NCBI RefSeq assembly: GCF_018860565.1
Contig: NZ_JAHKPS010000022.1
Coordinates: 88,297 to 152,296, forward strand
Direction of reading: 5' to 3'
DNA: 64,000 bases
Source of the DNA: Winogradskyella psychrotolerans
Lineage (GTDB): Bacteria; Bacteroidota; Bacteroidia; Flavobacteriales; Flavobacteriaceae
Positions 9,430 through 19,100 of the stretch are shown here, piece by piece (the first letter of the stretch is position 1; every line of letters begins with the position of its first letter). The notes beneath the pieces were generated by a model. The model did no database searches, had not been told where the DNA came from, and saw only the letters and a program-made list of their open reading frames with translations. The translations under genes were made by a program, and so were the position numbers.

Positions 9430-11553
9430 ATGAAAACTTACGGCTACTTCTTTCTTTTCTTCTTATTCGCACAAGCGACCTACGCAACTGATTTCTATTG
9501 TGACCCGGTAAACGGGAATACAAATAACGACGGAAGTAAAGCTAATCCTTGGGGAAGCTTAGAAAGTGTTTTTGGAAAAGGAATAGAATTTAAAGCAGGT
9601 GATGCTATATTCTTACTTTCCGGAAATCATGGAGACGTCAAAGTTATTGGCCAAAATGAAAAATATATTACTATTTCCGGACTTACAGGCCAAAATCCTA
9701 CAATAAACGCTATAACATTTGGAACTGAAGAATCTCCTGCATCCAAGTGGATTCTTAATAACATTACTTTCAATGGAGCCCTACATTCAAATACTGTTTT
9801 TATACATCAAAATAGTTCTAAGATCAGATTAACGGAAAATAATTTTATTTCAAACGCCAACCATTACACTGCGATTGAGATCAAAGGAAAGCAATGTAAA
9901 ATAGAAAGTAATGTCATTTCAAATTACAAAAACGGCATTATAGTTTCTGGTGAAAAAACTCAAATTCGGAATAACCGTATCGAGTTTTTCAGCCATAATG
10001 CCATTACGATTTTAGCAGATTATAATTTATTAGAATACAACTTAATTAAAGAAAGTATAGCCACAGATGCTGAAGTAAATTCTGGTATATATTTTACCGA
10101 GAAAGAAACAAAAGGTAACATTTTTAGAGGTAATACAATTATCAATTTCACCAAATCAAATAGAGCGCAAATAGGCGTATTAAATGGTATTTATGGATTG
10201 AAAACCATTATTTCAGAAAGTATATTTGAGAATAATGTTATTATTACAAATGGTATAAAAGGGATATCTCTTACTGGTCAATTGAACAATCTAAAAATCG
10301 TTAATAATACAGTTGTAAATCCCTATTTTGGTTTAAATTTCAACGATAAAAGCGAAACAAATGCACCACTTGCCATACAGATCATTGGCGAAAATGATTC
10401 GTCAAATCTGTTTATAAGAAATAATCTCTCTAATGATGTCCTATTTAAGAACATAAAAGGGATTGCAGATTATAATCTAACGCTTCCTGTTTCCGTACAT
10501 GATTATGACAAATGCTTTAATAATTGGGCTTTGTTTGATTTCTCTTTAGGCCCTAATTCAAAAGCTCTGAACAGTGGAACATCGGATATGGCACCAAATT
10601 TAGACGCAAGTCAAAACAAACGGTCCTTAGGTAACTTTGTTAATATTGGAGCCTTTGAGTATACTAAAATTGATGAGGCTAATCAGGTTTTTGAAATACC
10701 TTCTGAAGCTTCAGATAGACAGATTCACTCCAAAGGTAAAGGAGACTGGGATGGCCAACCACAAATTCGTATTGGAGGTGTTGGCGAAAATATTGACGGT
10801 GCTGGAGTCTTTCCATTTAAGCTTCCAGAAATCCCTGGAGGTAAAAAAATTCTATCTGCTAATTTTAAAGTGTATTTGTCTAAAATAGATAATCAACCAG
10901 AAGGAGGCATTGACTTATATGCGTTGCCTCCAAAATCAAATTTTTGGGTTACTGAAGACCTCTATTATCAAGGAACTTTTGGACAAGATGTTTCGGCAAG
11001 ACCCATTCAGAATAATTTTGTAGACTCCAATATGTATTCTGGAGACATTAAAACAAATAACATTGGGCAAAAAGGACTCAAAGATTATCTGAATACAATT
11101 TTTGAAGCAGAAACAAACTCCGAGGACTATATCTTTTTAAGAATGAACCCAAATGCCAAAGATGTTTCAGATTATAATAGATGGAACTTTGTAAGCGCTA
11201 ACGGTAACAAAAAAGAAAACCAACCAACACTTGAAATTACTGTTGGATATCCTGAACTTAATGAAGAGGCCACCAACAATATCGAATCTATTAAAAATAA
11301 TGTCGTTATTGCACCAAACTCTATGTATAATGGAGAATTTAATGTTTACTTCTTAGGTTTTAAACAAGGTAAAACTGTACAACTTAAATTGCTGAATTTT
11401 TCAGGTGAGCAGGTTTTTGAACAGACTATAAATACTTCTGACCTTTCAGGCGATGTTTTTCGAAGTGAAAAATTACAACTACCTACCGGCAAATACTTAT
11501 TAGAATATACTACTGAAGGTGAAACAAAAAAACAAATTTTCTTCGTTTGGTAA
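9430..11553 (+). CDS. Secreted right-handed parallel beta-helix protein with C-terminal jelly-roll-like module
   Basis: A signal peptide (first about 19 residues, ending ATYA) is followed by the opening DFYCDPVNGNTNNDGS...NPWGSLESV that often begins beta-helix polysaccharide lyases. Asparagine-rich helix rungs run to about residue 400. Residues of about 415-615 are a copy of the locus-wide module (FPFKLPEIPGGKKILSAN, IDLYALP, DYIFLRM). The last 85 residues resemble a divergent T9SS sorting domain. It begins 12 bases after lldD, so a secreted protein seems co-transcribed with cytoplasmic rhamnose genes. The double-aspartate HDDG pattern of the two large beta-helix domains at 16198 is absent here. 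Enzymatic activity is unproven: it could be a lyase, a hydrolase or only a binding protein. Confidence 0.75.
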   Translation: MKTYGYFFLFFLFAQATYATDFYCDPVNGNTNNDGSKANPWGSLESVFGKGIEFKAGDAIFLLSGNHGDVKVIGQNEKYITISGLTGQNPTINAITFGTEESPASKWILNNITFNGALHSNTVFIHQNSSKIRLTENNFISNANHYTAIEIKGKQCKIESNVISNYKNGIIVSGEKTQIRNNRIEFFSHNAITILADYNLLEYNLIKESIATDAEVNSGIYFTEKETKGNIFRGNTIINFTKSNRAQIGVLNGIYGLKTIISESIFENNVIITNGIKGISLTGQLNNLKIVNNTVVNPYFGLNFNDKSETNAPLAIQIIGENDSSNLFIRNNLSNDVLFKNIKGIADYNLTLPVSVHDYDKCFNNWALFDFSLGPNSKALNSGTSDMAPNLDASQNKRSLGNFVNIGAFEYTKIDEANQVFEIPSEASDRQIHSKGKGDWDGQPQIRIGGVGENIDGAGVFPFKLPEIPGGKKILSANFKVYLSKIDNQPEGGIDLYALPPKSNFWVTEDLYYQGTFGQDVSARPIQNNFVDSNMYSGDIKTNNIGQKGLKDYLNTIFEAETNSEDYIFLRMNPNAKDVSDYNRWNFVSANGNKKENQPTLEITVGYPELNEEATNNIESIKNNVVIAPNSMYNGEFNVYFLGFKQGKTVQLKLLNFSGEQVFEQTINTSDLSGDVFRSEKLQLPTGKYLLEYTTEGETKKQIFFVW

Positions 11554-11871
11554 TTGGATGATGTTGCATAATTAGATTTTAACAAATTACAGTTAATCAC
11601 ACTTAAAAGTTATTAAATTGATAATTGATTTTGCAAAATTTAAATTTCTCATAAAAATTATCTACATTTCACCAATTATTCTCAAAAAGCACAATTGAAG
11701 TTTATACTATCTGTTTAATTGTTTGTTAGTTTTGTCTGTTTTATTGAGCTAAGCACGGAAAACGCTAGGATTAGTCAGCTATTTGTATTTATATTTGAGA
11801 GTAGCGCTTTCTGTTTTTAGCCATATCTGTATCAAACACAGAAGCAAATAATAATTCCCAATAAAAATCAA
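11554..11871. other. Intergenic region upstream of the NodB-like gene
   Basis: This 318-base gap has no coding signal. Its right half holds the conserved bipartite element and -7 box listed separately. I see no clear hairpin terminator after the preceding beta-helix gene, so read-through from the rhamnose operon is possible. Confidence 0.6.
11701..11797 (+). promoter_or_regulatory. Second copy of the bipartite promoter element
   Basis: TTTATAC at 11701 and TTTGTCT at 11731 precede a -7 element TATATTTG at 11790. Between the boxes and the -7 element, this copy also shares the segment CTAGGATTAGT-N2-GCTATTT with the rhamnose promoter (11764 here, 3384 there). Sequence after the -7 (TTTGAGAG) is also shared. 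The start codon lies about 75 bases downstream. Confidence 0.7.
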
Positions 11872-14196
11872 ATGTTTAAAAAAAATATTACCCTTTTCGT
11901 CTTCTTAATGATTTTCATACAATCGATTGGACAAAACACTTTTAATCTCGATCCGGCAGTCGGAACAAGGTTTACAGTAACAGATAAAGTTTGGCCAGAA
12001 GTCGTAGGTGAAGGAGATGTCTGCTTGTGGAATGATGACAAATTAGCCGCATTCACAATCACCATTGATGATAATAACGAACAAGATATTCCTTTTTGGA
12101 CATCGATGATTGCTGAATATGGTTTCCATTTTTCGTGGTTTGTGATTACTGAGGCAGATCCGGCATATAATGTTCAAGATTGGAGTCTTTATAATAACCT
12201 TGCGGCTTTAGGAAGTCAAATAGATGGGCACGATGATAGAAATTGGTATACTAACCCAGCAGAAGGAGAAACCAACCTGTCTGATGCGGATTATCTCGAA
12301 AGATTACAAGCCACAGTTACAACTATTGACACAGAAGTAACCTCTGGCTCTAATAAATGTTTAACCTATGCCTATCCTTATGGAGAAGGTAATGAAACCA
12401 TTGCTAGAACACAATTTATTGGAATTAGAGGCACCCAAGGGATTCTAAATCAATCCAACACTGTTAATTATTTAGATGTTAATAGCATTTCTAATGTTCA
12501 TATTTACGGTAACGATACAGACCGAGACCAGTATATATTACCACTTTTGGACAACGAAAACACATTATACGGCACCAATTACTATCGTGGTTGGGGCAGT
12601 ACACATTTCCATGGTTTAGATGAGGTTGGTGAAATTACCACTAATGAATTTTTACAATACTTAGCAAACAAACCAGAATTGTGGGTTGCCGGATTTACAG
12701 AGGTTACACAATACTCTCAATCTTTTGCAACGCATAATTTAACCATAGATAATGTTTCAGAAAGTGAAATAAAATACACACTAACAGATGACATGTTAGA
12801 CTCCGCTTTTTATTTTCCTTTAACTGTTAAAATAAGAATTGACAATAGTTGGGTCAATGTTACCGCCATACAAAATGGAGAGCCTATAGACTCTGAAATC
12901 ATAACACATAATGGTAAAAAATATACGTTAGTAAAAACTGTACCAGACGCAGGTCAAGTTACAATAGCAGGTGTTGCAGATTCGGACCCTGCAATAATTT
13001 CTCCTTCTATAGAAAATCAATCTATGGTTGAAGAAGCTACATTACAATTAGATTTTTCAGCAGCTACAGTTGGTGATGATCCCATTTCTTTTACAACATC
13101 TAACCTACCAAGTTTTGGAGTCTTAACTGACAATGGAGACAATACAGGAAGCATTATATTTTCACCTGCACTTTTAGATGCTGGTGATTACCAATATATT
13201 ACCGTCATTGCAGATAATGGAAGGAGTATCACATCACAATCTTTTAACTTAACGGTTAGTCCTGATTCTGGTGGAGAACCAACGACAGAATACATAATAA
13301 CACCTACTGGTGATGGTATCATATCTGATATCGTTAATTTAGAAGAAGGTACTACAAACCCTTGGTTAAATGGAAATGATATCGATGGCACCAAAGTCTT
13401 AAAAGTTGGAGCAAGTGCATCAACTGGTGGTGGATTTACAACTAATGCAATTATTCCTTTTCAATTACCAGTACGTCCACCTGGTAAATTAGTAACAGCC
13501 GCTAATTTAAATGTAAACATTGCCTATATAAGACATTGGATTTCTTCTGATATCGACTTATACGGATTACCATATAATAGCTCTAACACTATATCGCCAA
13601 ATGATTTTTATGATGGCTCTTTTGCTAACACCACAGGAACAGCAACAGGACTACAAGATGGATTTATTGTTAGAGATGTAGATGGCAATGAACCTGTTGG
13701 CACCTTAATTTTAACAGACCGACAAGTAGATACGGATTCGGAAGGTGATACCAACCTAGCAGCATACATAAATGCACAATATGATGCAGGTGCCGTTGCA
13801 GGAGATTACATTTTCTTAAGGTTAAGTGTAGATGCTACATCAGGTTCTACAAGTGCTCATTATTATGGTATAAGTGATGAATCAACAGAAGAAGCACCCA
13901 CTTTAACTTTGGAAATTGAAAATATTTTGAGTGTAGATGCTTTTGAGAACTCGAGTATAAGCCTCTATCCAAATCCAGTAACAGAAGGCAAATTAACCAT
14001 CGTATTAAAAGGATTTAAATCAGAAAACACGAAACTAAATATCTATACTCTAACAGGTAGTTTAGTTCATAGTGAAATAATTACAAGCAATTCAAGTTCA
14101 AATTTTGAAACAAATTTGAATTTAAATGCTGGGCTATATCTTCTTAAGATATCCGATGGGATAGCCCAAAAAACACAAAAACTAATCATACAATAA
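11872..14196 (+). CDS. Secreted NodB-like polysaccharide deacetylase-domain protein with Ig-like and module domains, T9SS cargo
   Basis: A signal peptide ending near IGQN leads into a domain of about 330 residues resembling the NodB polysaccharide deacetylase fold. FTITIDDNNE carries an Asp-Asp pair (D66, D67), DGHDDRNW a histidine (H120), and YAYPYG the usual aromatic-proline-Tyr-Gly segment. Residues of about 375-465 are an Ig/cadherin-like repeat, about 470-680 the locus-wide module (AIIPFQLPVRPPGKL, DLYGLPYN, NAQYDAGAVAGDYIFLRL), and the last 80 a T9SS sorting domain (YPNPVTEGKL ... KLIIQ). It would remove acyl groups outside the cell or at the surface, but the metal triad is not the textbook version. 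It is followed 33 bases later by another module protein. Confidence 0.75.
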   Translation: MFKKNITLFVFLMIFIQSIGQNTFNLDPAVGTRFTVTDKVWPEVVGEGDVCLWNDDKLAAFTITIDDNNEQDIPFWTSMIAEYGFHFSWFVITEADPAYNVQDWSLYNNLAALGSQIDGHDDRNWYTNPAEGETNLSDADYLERLQATVTTIDTEVTSGSNKCLTYAYPYGEGNETIARTQFIGIRGTQGILNQSNTVNYLDVNSISNVHIYGNDTDRDQYILPLLDNENTLYGTNYYRGWGSTHFHGLDEVGEITTNEFLQYLANKPELWVAGFTEVTQYSQSFATHNLTIDNVSESEIKYTLTDDMLDSAFYFPLTVKIRIDNSWVNVTAIQNGEPIDSEIITHNGKKYTLVKTVPDAGQVTIAGVADSDPAIISPSIENQSMVEEATLQLDFSAATVGDDPISFTTSNLPSFGVLTDNGDNTGSIIFSPALLDAGDYQYITVIADNGRSITSQSFNLTVSPDSGGEPTTEYIITPTGDGIISDIVNLEEGTTNPWLNGNDIDGTKVLKVGASASTGGGFTTNAIIPFQLPVRPPGKLVTAANLNVNIAYIRHWISSDIDLYGLPYNSSNTISPNDFYDGSFANTTGTATGLQDGFIVRDVDGNEPVGTLILTDRQVDTDSEGDTNLAAYINAQYDAGAVAGDYIFLRLSVDATSGSTSAHYYGISDESTEEAPTLTLEIENILSVDAFENSSISLYPNPVTEGKLTIVLKGFKSENTKLNIYTLTGSLVHSEIITSNSSSNFETNLNLNAGLYLLKISDGIAQKTQKLIIQ
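11919..11930. promoter_or_regulatory. Near-match to the LacI-type operator inside the signal-peptide coding region
   Basis: ACAATCGATTGG matches 11 of 12 bases of the palindromic core ACAATCGATTGT found at 16166 and 48575. It lies about 50 bases into the gene. It may be a roadblock operator or a coding coincidence. Confidence 0.25.
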
Positions 14197-14229
14197 ACTA
14201 AATAAACTAATTCTTTAAAACAATAAACT

Positions 14230-15870
14230 ATGAAAACAACGCTACTAAATTCTTTATTGGGAATTGCATTAGGTGTGACACCATTTGCATTACAAGCCCA
14301 AACAACATCCTATGATGTTACACCAGAAATTGTTACAGATCAATCCTATCATGTCGATGGTATTGTTTCTGATATAACTGCTATGCCTGCAAATAACCCT
14401 TATTTAAATGGAAATAATGTAGGCGGAATAAATTCATTAAAAATAGGAGCAAGTGCTGCAGACGGAAGTCCAAATACAACAAGTGCCATCATACCTTTTA
14501 AACTGCCTGTGCGTCCAGAAGGAAAATTAGTAGTTAATGCGAATTTAAAAGTACATGTCAATTATGGTCGCGAATGGATATCTTCCAATGTCGATTTATA
14601 TGGACTTCCTTATAATGCGGCTAGCACTATTTATCCTGCAGACCATTTTGATGATGCCTACCCGGATACTACAGCTGATGTTTCAGGAATTCAAGATGAT
14701 TACTTTTCAAAAAATGTTGACCCTGGATCTTTAGATACAGCACGTTTTGAAGAGACAAATGCTGGTGGAGATACCGCTTTAGTGGACTACTTAAATGCAC
14801 AATATGATGCTGGAGCTGTTGCAGGCGATTATGTGTTTTTAAGATTAAATGTAGATGACCCAGCGACTACTGGAGCTCATTATTTTGGAGTTGATGATGG
14901 TTCAACTGCAAACGCACCAACATTAACTATAGAAGTGGAAGATGCTGAGGTAAGCCCAACAACAGATTATGACTTAGTGCCAGAGATGGTTTTAGATCAA
15001 GCTTACCACGTCGATGGTATTGTTTCTGATATAACCGCTTTGCCTGCTAACAATCCTTATTTGAATGGAAATAATGTTGGCGGAATAAATTCGTTAAAAA
15101 TAGGAGCAAGTGCTGCAGACGGAAGCCCAGTTACAACAAGTGGTATTATTCCATTTAAATTACCTGCGCGTCCATCAGGTCAGTTGGTAGTTTCTGCAAA
15201 TTTAAAAGTACATGTCAATTATGGTCGCGAATGGATATCTTCTAATGTAGATTTATATGGACTTCCTTATAATGCGGCTAGCACTATTTATCCTGCAGAC
15301 CATTATGATGGCGCGTATCCAGATGCTACAGCTGATGTTACAGCAATTCAGGATGATTACTTTTCAAAAAATGTAGATGCTGGATCTTTAGATACTGCAC
15401 GTTTTGAAGAAACAAATGCTAATGGAGATAATGCTTTAGTAGACTATTTAAATGCGCAATATGATGCTGGTGCAGTTGAAGGTGATTATGTGTTTTTAAG
15501 ATTAAATGTAGATGACCCAGCAACTACTGGTGCTCATTATTTTGGAGTTGACGATGGTTCAACTGCTAATGCACCAACGTTATCAATTTCTATAGATGGT
15601 GAATTATCTGTAGATAGCGTAGAAAAATCAACTTTAAAATTATATCCAAACCCTGTAACTGATGGTAAGTTAACAATTACATCAAACGGATTTAGTAATG
15701 ATTCTAAATTAACTATTTTCTCAATAACAGGTCAGTTAGTCCATTCTGAAAAAGTTGAAGCAAATTTGGCAAATTCTTTTAACACAACATTAAATTTAAA
15801 ATCAGGTGTGTATATCGTTAAACTTCAAGATGGAACGCGTTCTAAAACACAAAAATTAATCATTCAGTAA
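14230..15870 (+). CDS. Secreted protein of two tandem jelly-roll-like modules plus T9SS sorting domain
   Basis: A signal peptide (MKTTLLNSLLG ... LQAQ) is followed by two nearly identical units of about 219 residues starting at residues 28 and 247. A T9SS C-terminal sorting domain covers about the last 80 residues (LYPNPVTDGKLTI ... KLIIQ). Each unit has the pattern I(I)PFKLP, NVDLYGLPYN, IQDDYFSKNV, LNAQYDAGAV and GDYVFLRLNVDD. No catalytic domain is visible, so a binding or coating role is likely. By overall pattern the unit recalls DNRLRE/CBM96-like modules, but I cannot confirm the family. A strong terminator follows. A mature protein consisting only of modules argues that the module itself binds something useful to the locus. 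Confidence 0.75.
   Translation: MKTTLLNSLLGIALGVTPFALQAQTTSYDVTPEIVTDQSYHVDGIVSDITAMPANNPYLNGNNVGGINSLKIGASAADGSPNTTSAIIPFKLPVRPEGKLVVNANLKVHVNYGREWISSNVDLYGLPYNAASTIYPADHFDDAYPDTTADVSGIQDDYFSKNVDPGSLDTARFEETNAGGDTALVDYLNAQYDAGAVAGDYVFLRLNVDDPATTGAHYFGVDDGSTANAPTLTIEVEDAEVSPTTDYDLVPEMVLDQAYHVDGIVSDITALPANNPYLNGNNVGGINSLKIGASAADGSPVTTSGIIPFKLPARPSGQLVVSANLKVHVNYGREWISSNVDLYGLPYNAASTIYPADHYDGAYPDATADVTAIQDDYFSKNVDAGSLDTARFEETNANGDNALVDYLNAQYDAGAVEGDYVFLRLNVDDPATTGAHYFGVDDGSTANAPTLSISIDGELSVDSVEKSTLKLYPNPVTDGKLTITSNGFSNDSKLTIFSITGQLVHSEKVEANLANSFNTTLNLKSGVYIVKLQDGTRSKTQKLIIQ
14311..15600 (+). repeat. In-gene tandem duplication, 657-base unit
   Basis: Unit one starts at 14311 and unit two at 14968. 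The second copy is incomplete at its end because the sorting domain begins. By eye, 14551-14647 and 15208-15304 differ at only two of 97 bases, at exactly 657-base offset. This indicates recent duplication or gene conversion. Confidence 0.9.
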
Positions 15871-15885
15871 TTAATAGCAATTTTT

Positions 15886-15918
15886 GAAAACGAGGGATTA
15901 ATATATGCCCTCGTTTTC
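15886..15918 (+). terminator. Rho-independent-like terminator
   Basis: GAAAACGAGGG and CCCTCGTTTTC form a perfect 11-base-pair stem with an 11-base loop, 15 bases after the stop codon. The sequence after it is T/A rich (TATTTAATAATTATT). It ends the NodB-like/module-protein operon. Confidence 0.85.
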
Positions 15919-16165
15919 TATTTAATAATTATTATTTAAGTAATCTAGTACTTCCATGTTCTAAAATAGGAACTTCTCAAATAACCGTTTAAGGATTAAA
16001 AAGTAAATGCAGCAAACAAATTGACTTAATTAAACCTATCTAACCTTATAATTAAGTGAAGTATTGGCATAAAATACAAAAGGGATTAAGAAATATTACT
16101 ATTGATAATTTAGTGTAGCCTCAAGCAAAGTGTTATCAAATTTTTAAAAACATTTTCACAATAAT

Positions 16166-16177
16166 ACAATCGATTGT
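16166..16177. promoter_or_regulatory. LacI-type operator upstream of the giant beta-helix operon
   Basis: The 12-base perfect palindrome ACAATCGATTGT matches the core of the 24-base palindrome in the kduI/lacI divergent region. Flanking TAAT on the left is also similar. It ends 20 bases before the start codon, a position suited to repression. Confidence 0.7.
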
Positions 16178-16197
16178 CTAACTAAAAATAGTTTATT

Positions 16198-19100
16198 ATG
16201 AACATCATAAAATTTCAATATGCATTTATAATGATATTAATAGGAATTATATCTGCAGAGGCACAAAATTCTCAAATTATTTCAGCGCATTCAGACGATA
16301 TTACCATTAAAAACGATAACACCTCTTGGGGATGGGTTGGTCAAACAACCGCAAGGTTAGGCCATAATAATGCACAAGCCTATATTATTCCATTTCAATT
16401 ACCTGTTTTACAACCTGGAGAATCTATCACAACTGCAGATTTAGCTGTTGAAGTTATTTCTTATAGTAACCAACCAAGTAATACAAATATCGATTTATAC
16501 GGTCTCCCCTTTAGAACAACATCTACCGTAGATTTAAATACTGATTATTTTGTGGGAGCATTAGATACTTCAGCAACATTAATTCAAGATAATATATTCG
16601 AAGATAATGTCACTGGATTGGTAAATTTAGACTCCAATACTCAGCAAAATTTAGTTTCATATTTAAATGCTCAATACTCAGCTGGTGCTGTAGGAGGGGA
16701 TTTTGTTTTTATTCGTTTTAGTGCAGACGCTAATAGTTCAGAAACATGGAATTTAGCCTCGCAAGACTATGGAACTACTAGTAATAGGCCTATTTTGGAT
16801 ATCGCTATTTCCAATACCTCGAATACAACACCCACACTTACTTCTATTGGCAATCAAAATGTTCAAGAACAATCAACTTTAAATGTAAACATTAGCGCAA
16901 GTGATATGGATGGTGATGCACTTTCCATAGCTTCTAGTACCTTACCCAGTTTTGCAACATTAAGCGACAATGGTGATGGTACAGCCGTCATGTCTTTAAA
17001 TCCACAACTTGGAGACGCATCAACATATTCAGTAACCATTACTGTTAGTGATGGTATTGAAACGGTTACTGAAACTATTTCTATTGTCGTATCAGCATAC
17101 CAAACACCTGTGGCTGGAGTTTATTATTGTGATCCTATAAACGGAAATATCAACAATGACGGTTCACAAGCAAACCCATGGAGCACGCTAGCTGCAGTAG
17201 TGTATACAAATAAACCCCTTAATTCTGGTGATATAATTTACTTAATGTCTGGTGATCATGGAGATCCATATATTAACAATATGTCTTTTAACGACTACGT
17301 TACGGTAAAAGCTTTAAGCGGAAATGCTCCAGTAATTAAGTCAATTCAATTGGTAAATTCCTCGTATTGGGCTTTTGATGGTATTAAGATTGATGGTACA
17401 AACAATAATAAAACTAAAGAACAAGTTTTATTTTCTTCGGATGTAAATTCGCATCATACTAAAATCGTAAACTCAACAATATCCTCTGCAGAAAATATAG
17501 AAACGTGGACCAAAACAGATTGGTACAATAATGTGACTAGTGGTATTCAAATAAGAAGTGACTACGCTTTTCTAGAAAATAATGTAATAAAAAACACGTA
17601 CCACGCTTTAGAACTGAGAGGTGAGTTTACAGAAGTACATAATAATTTAATTGATAATTTCGCTGGAGACGCTATACGTGGTCTAGGTAGTAATTCTACA
17701 TATGAAAACAATACTGTTAGAGATTGTTATATTAACGATTACGCTATTCAGCATGATGATGGTTTTCAAGCTTATAACTTACAAAGTGATCCGAAAATTT
17801 CAAACATTACACTTCGTAACAACGTGTTTATGTTATTTGCAGATCCAGTAACTCCTTTTGTTCAATCAAATAACTTAATTGGAGATTTAATGCAAGGAAT
17901 AATAATTACCGATGGTTACGCTGATGGTTGGATTGTAGAAAATAATATTGTTAGTAATAATCAAGATCATGGTATATCATTATACGGCGCGCGTAATTGT
18001 AAAGTACAGAATAATACTGTGGTTCAATCTCCTCTATATTCTGATGCTGATCATGTCCCATGGATCATGTTAACAGATCAAACCAAAACAGGTCAGACTA
18101 ATTTTAATAATGTCATTAGAAATAATATTTCAGCAAAATATACAACATGGACGTATGACACAACCTCAACAGTAGAACATAATATAACCATAGATGGTAG
18201 TAATTATGCTAACTATAGTAATTATTTTGTTGATTATGTAACTAATGATTTTCATTTATCAGCTACGAGCCCTGCTATAGATGCAGGTGTTGATACAGAC
18301 CTAGCTGTAACAGATTTAGAGGGCAATCCTAGATCTATGGGAACTAGTGTAGATGCTGGAGCTTACGAGTATACAGGCACAGTAGCTCCTCCAGCAAATA
18401 ATGCCCCTATTTTAGCTTCAATTGGAGGCAAAACAATGAACGAACTTGAAACCTTAGAAGTCTCAATTTCTGCTACTGATTCAGATAATGACACCTTAAC
18501 TTTCTCAATAACAAACGCACCAAATTTTACAACGTTTGTTGATAATGGAAATGGTACGGCTTCATTAACTTTATCTCCACAAATAGGAGATGCTAATTCT
18601 TATAATATAACCGTTTCTGTAACCGATGGAACGGATTCAATTGAAGAAATTATTCTAGTAACTATAAACCCAGAAGGAACGACTCCCTTGAATAATGCTC
18701 CTATAATTGCTAATGTAACAAACCAAGCTGTCGAAGAAGATAATATACTTAATGTAAATATTTCGGTAACCGACAGTGATAATGATACCTTAACAATAAC
18801 ATCTACAAGCTTACCAAATTTTGCAACATTTACAGACCATGGTGATGGTACAGCCTTATTTGAATTTACACCTTCTGAAGGTGATGCAGGGACTTATACC
18901 ATTGATGTTCAAGCATCAGATACTATAGATACTACCACATTGAACTTTGTTGTTAGTGTTTCTGAAATAATTAATGTAGCCGGAACGGCCTATTATTGTG
19001 ATCCAATTAATGGATCTATGAGTAATCCTGGAACACTAGCTAGCCCATGGAAAAGCTTACAAGACGTATTTACTGCTCAAAAAACGTTTAATTCTGGTGA

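Larger units (their letters stand above)
15871..16197. other. Intergenic region upstream of the 2058-residue protein gene
   Basis: This 327-base gap holds a terminator for the preceding gene at its left end and a LacI-type operator close to the downstream start codon, both listed separately. The bipartite TTTATAC/TTTGTCT element is absent. No convincing TAnnTTTG element was found. Confidence 0.6.

Noticed and set aside
14311..15600. CRISPR-like or mobile-element repeat
   Set aside because: The repeat is in frame, 657 bases long and inside one coding sequence, with no short repeats, spacers, transposase or inverted ends.
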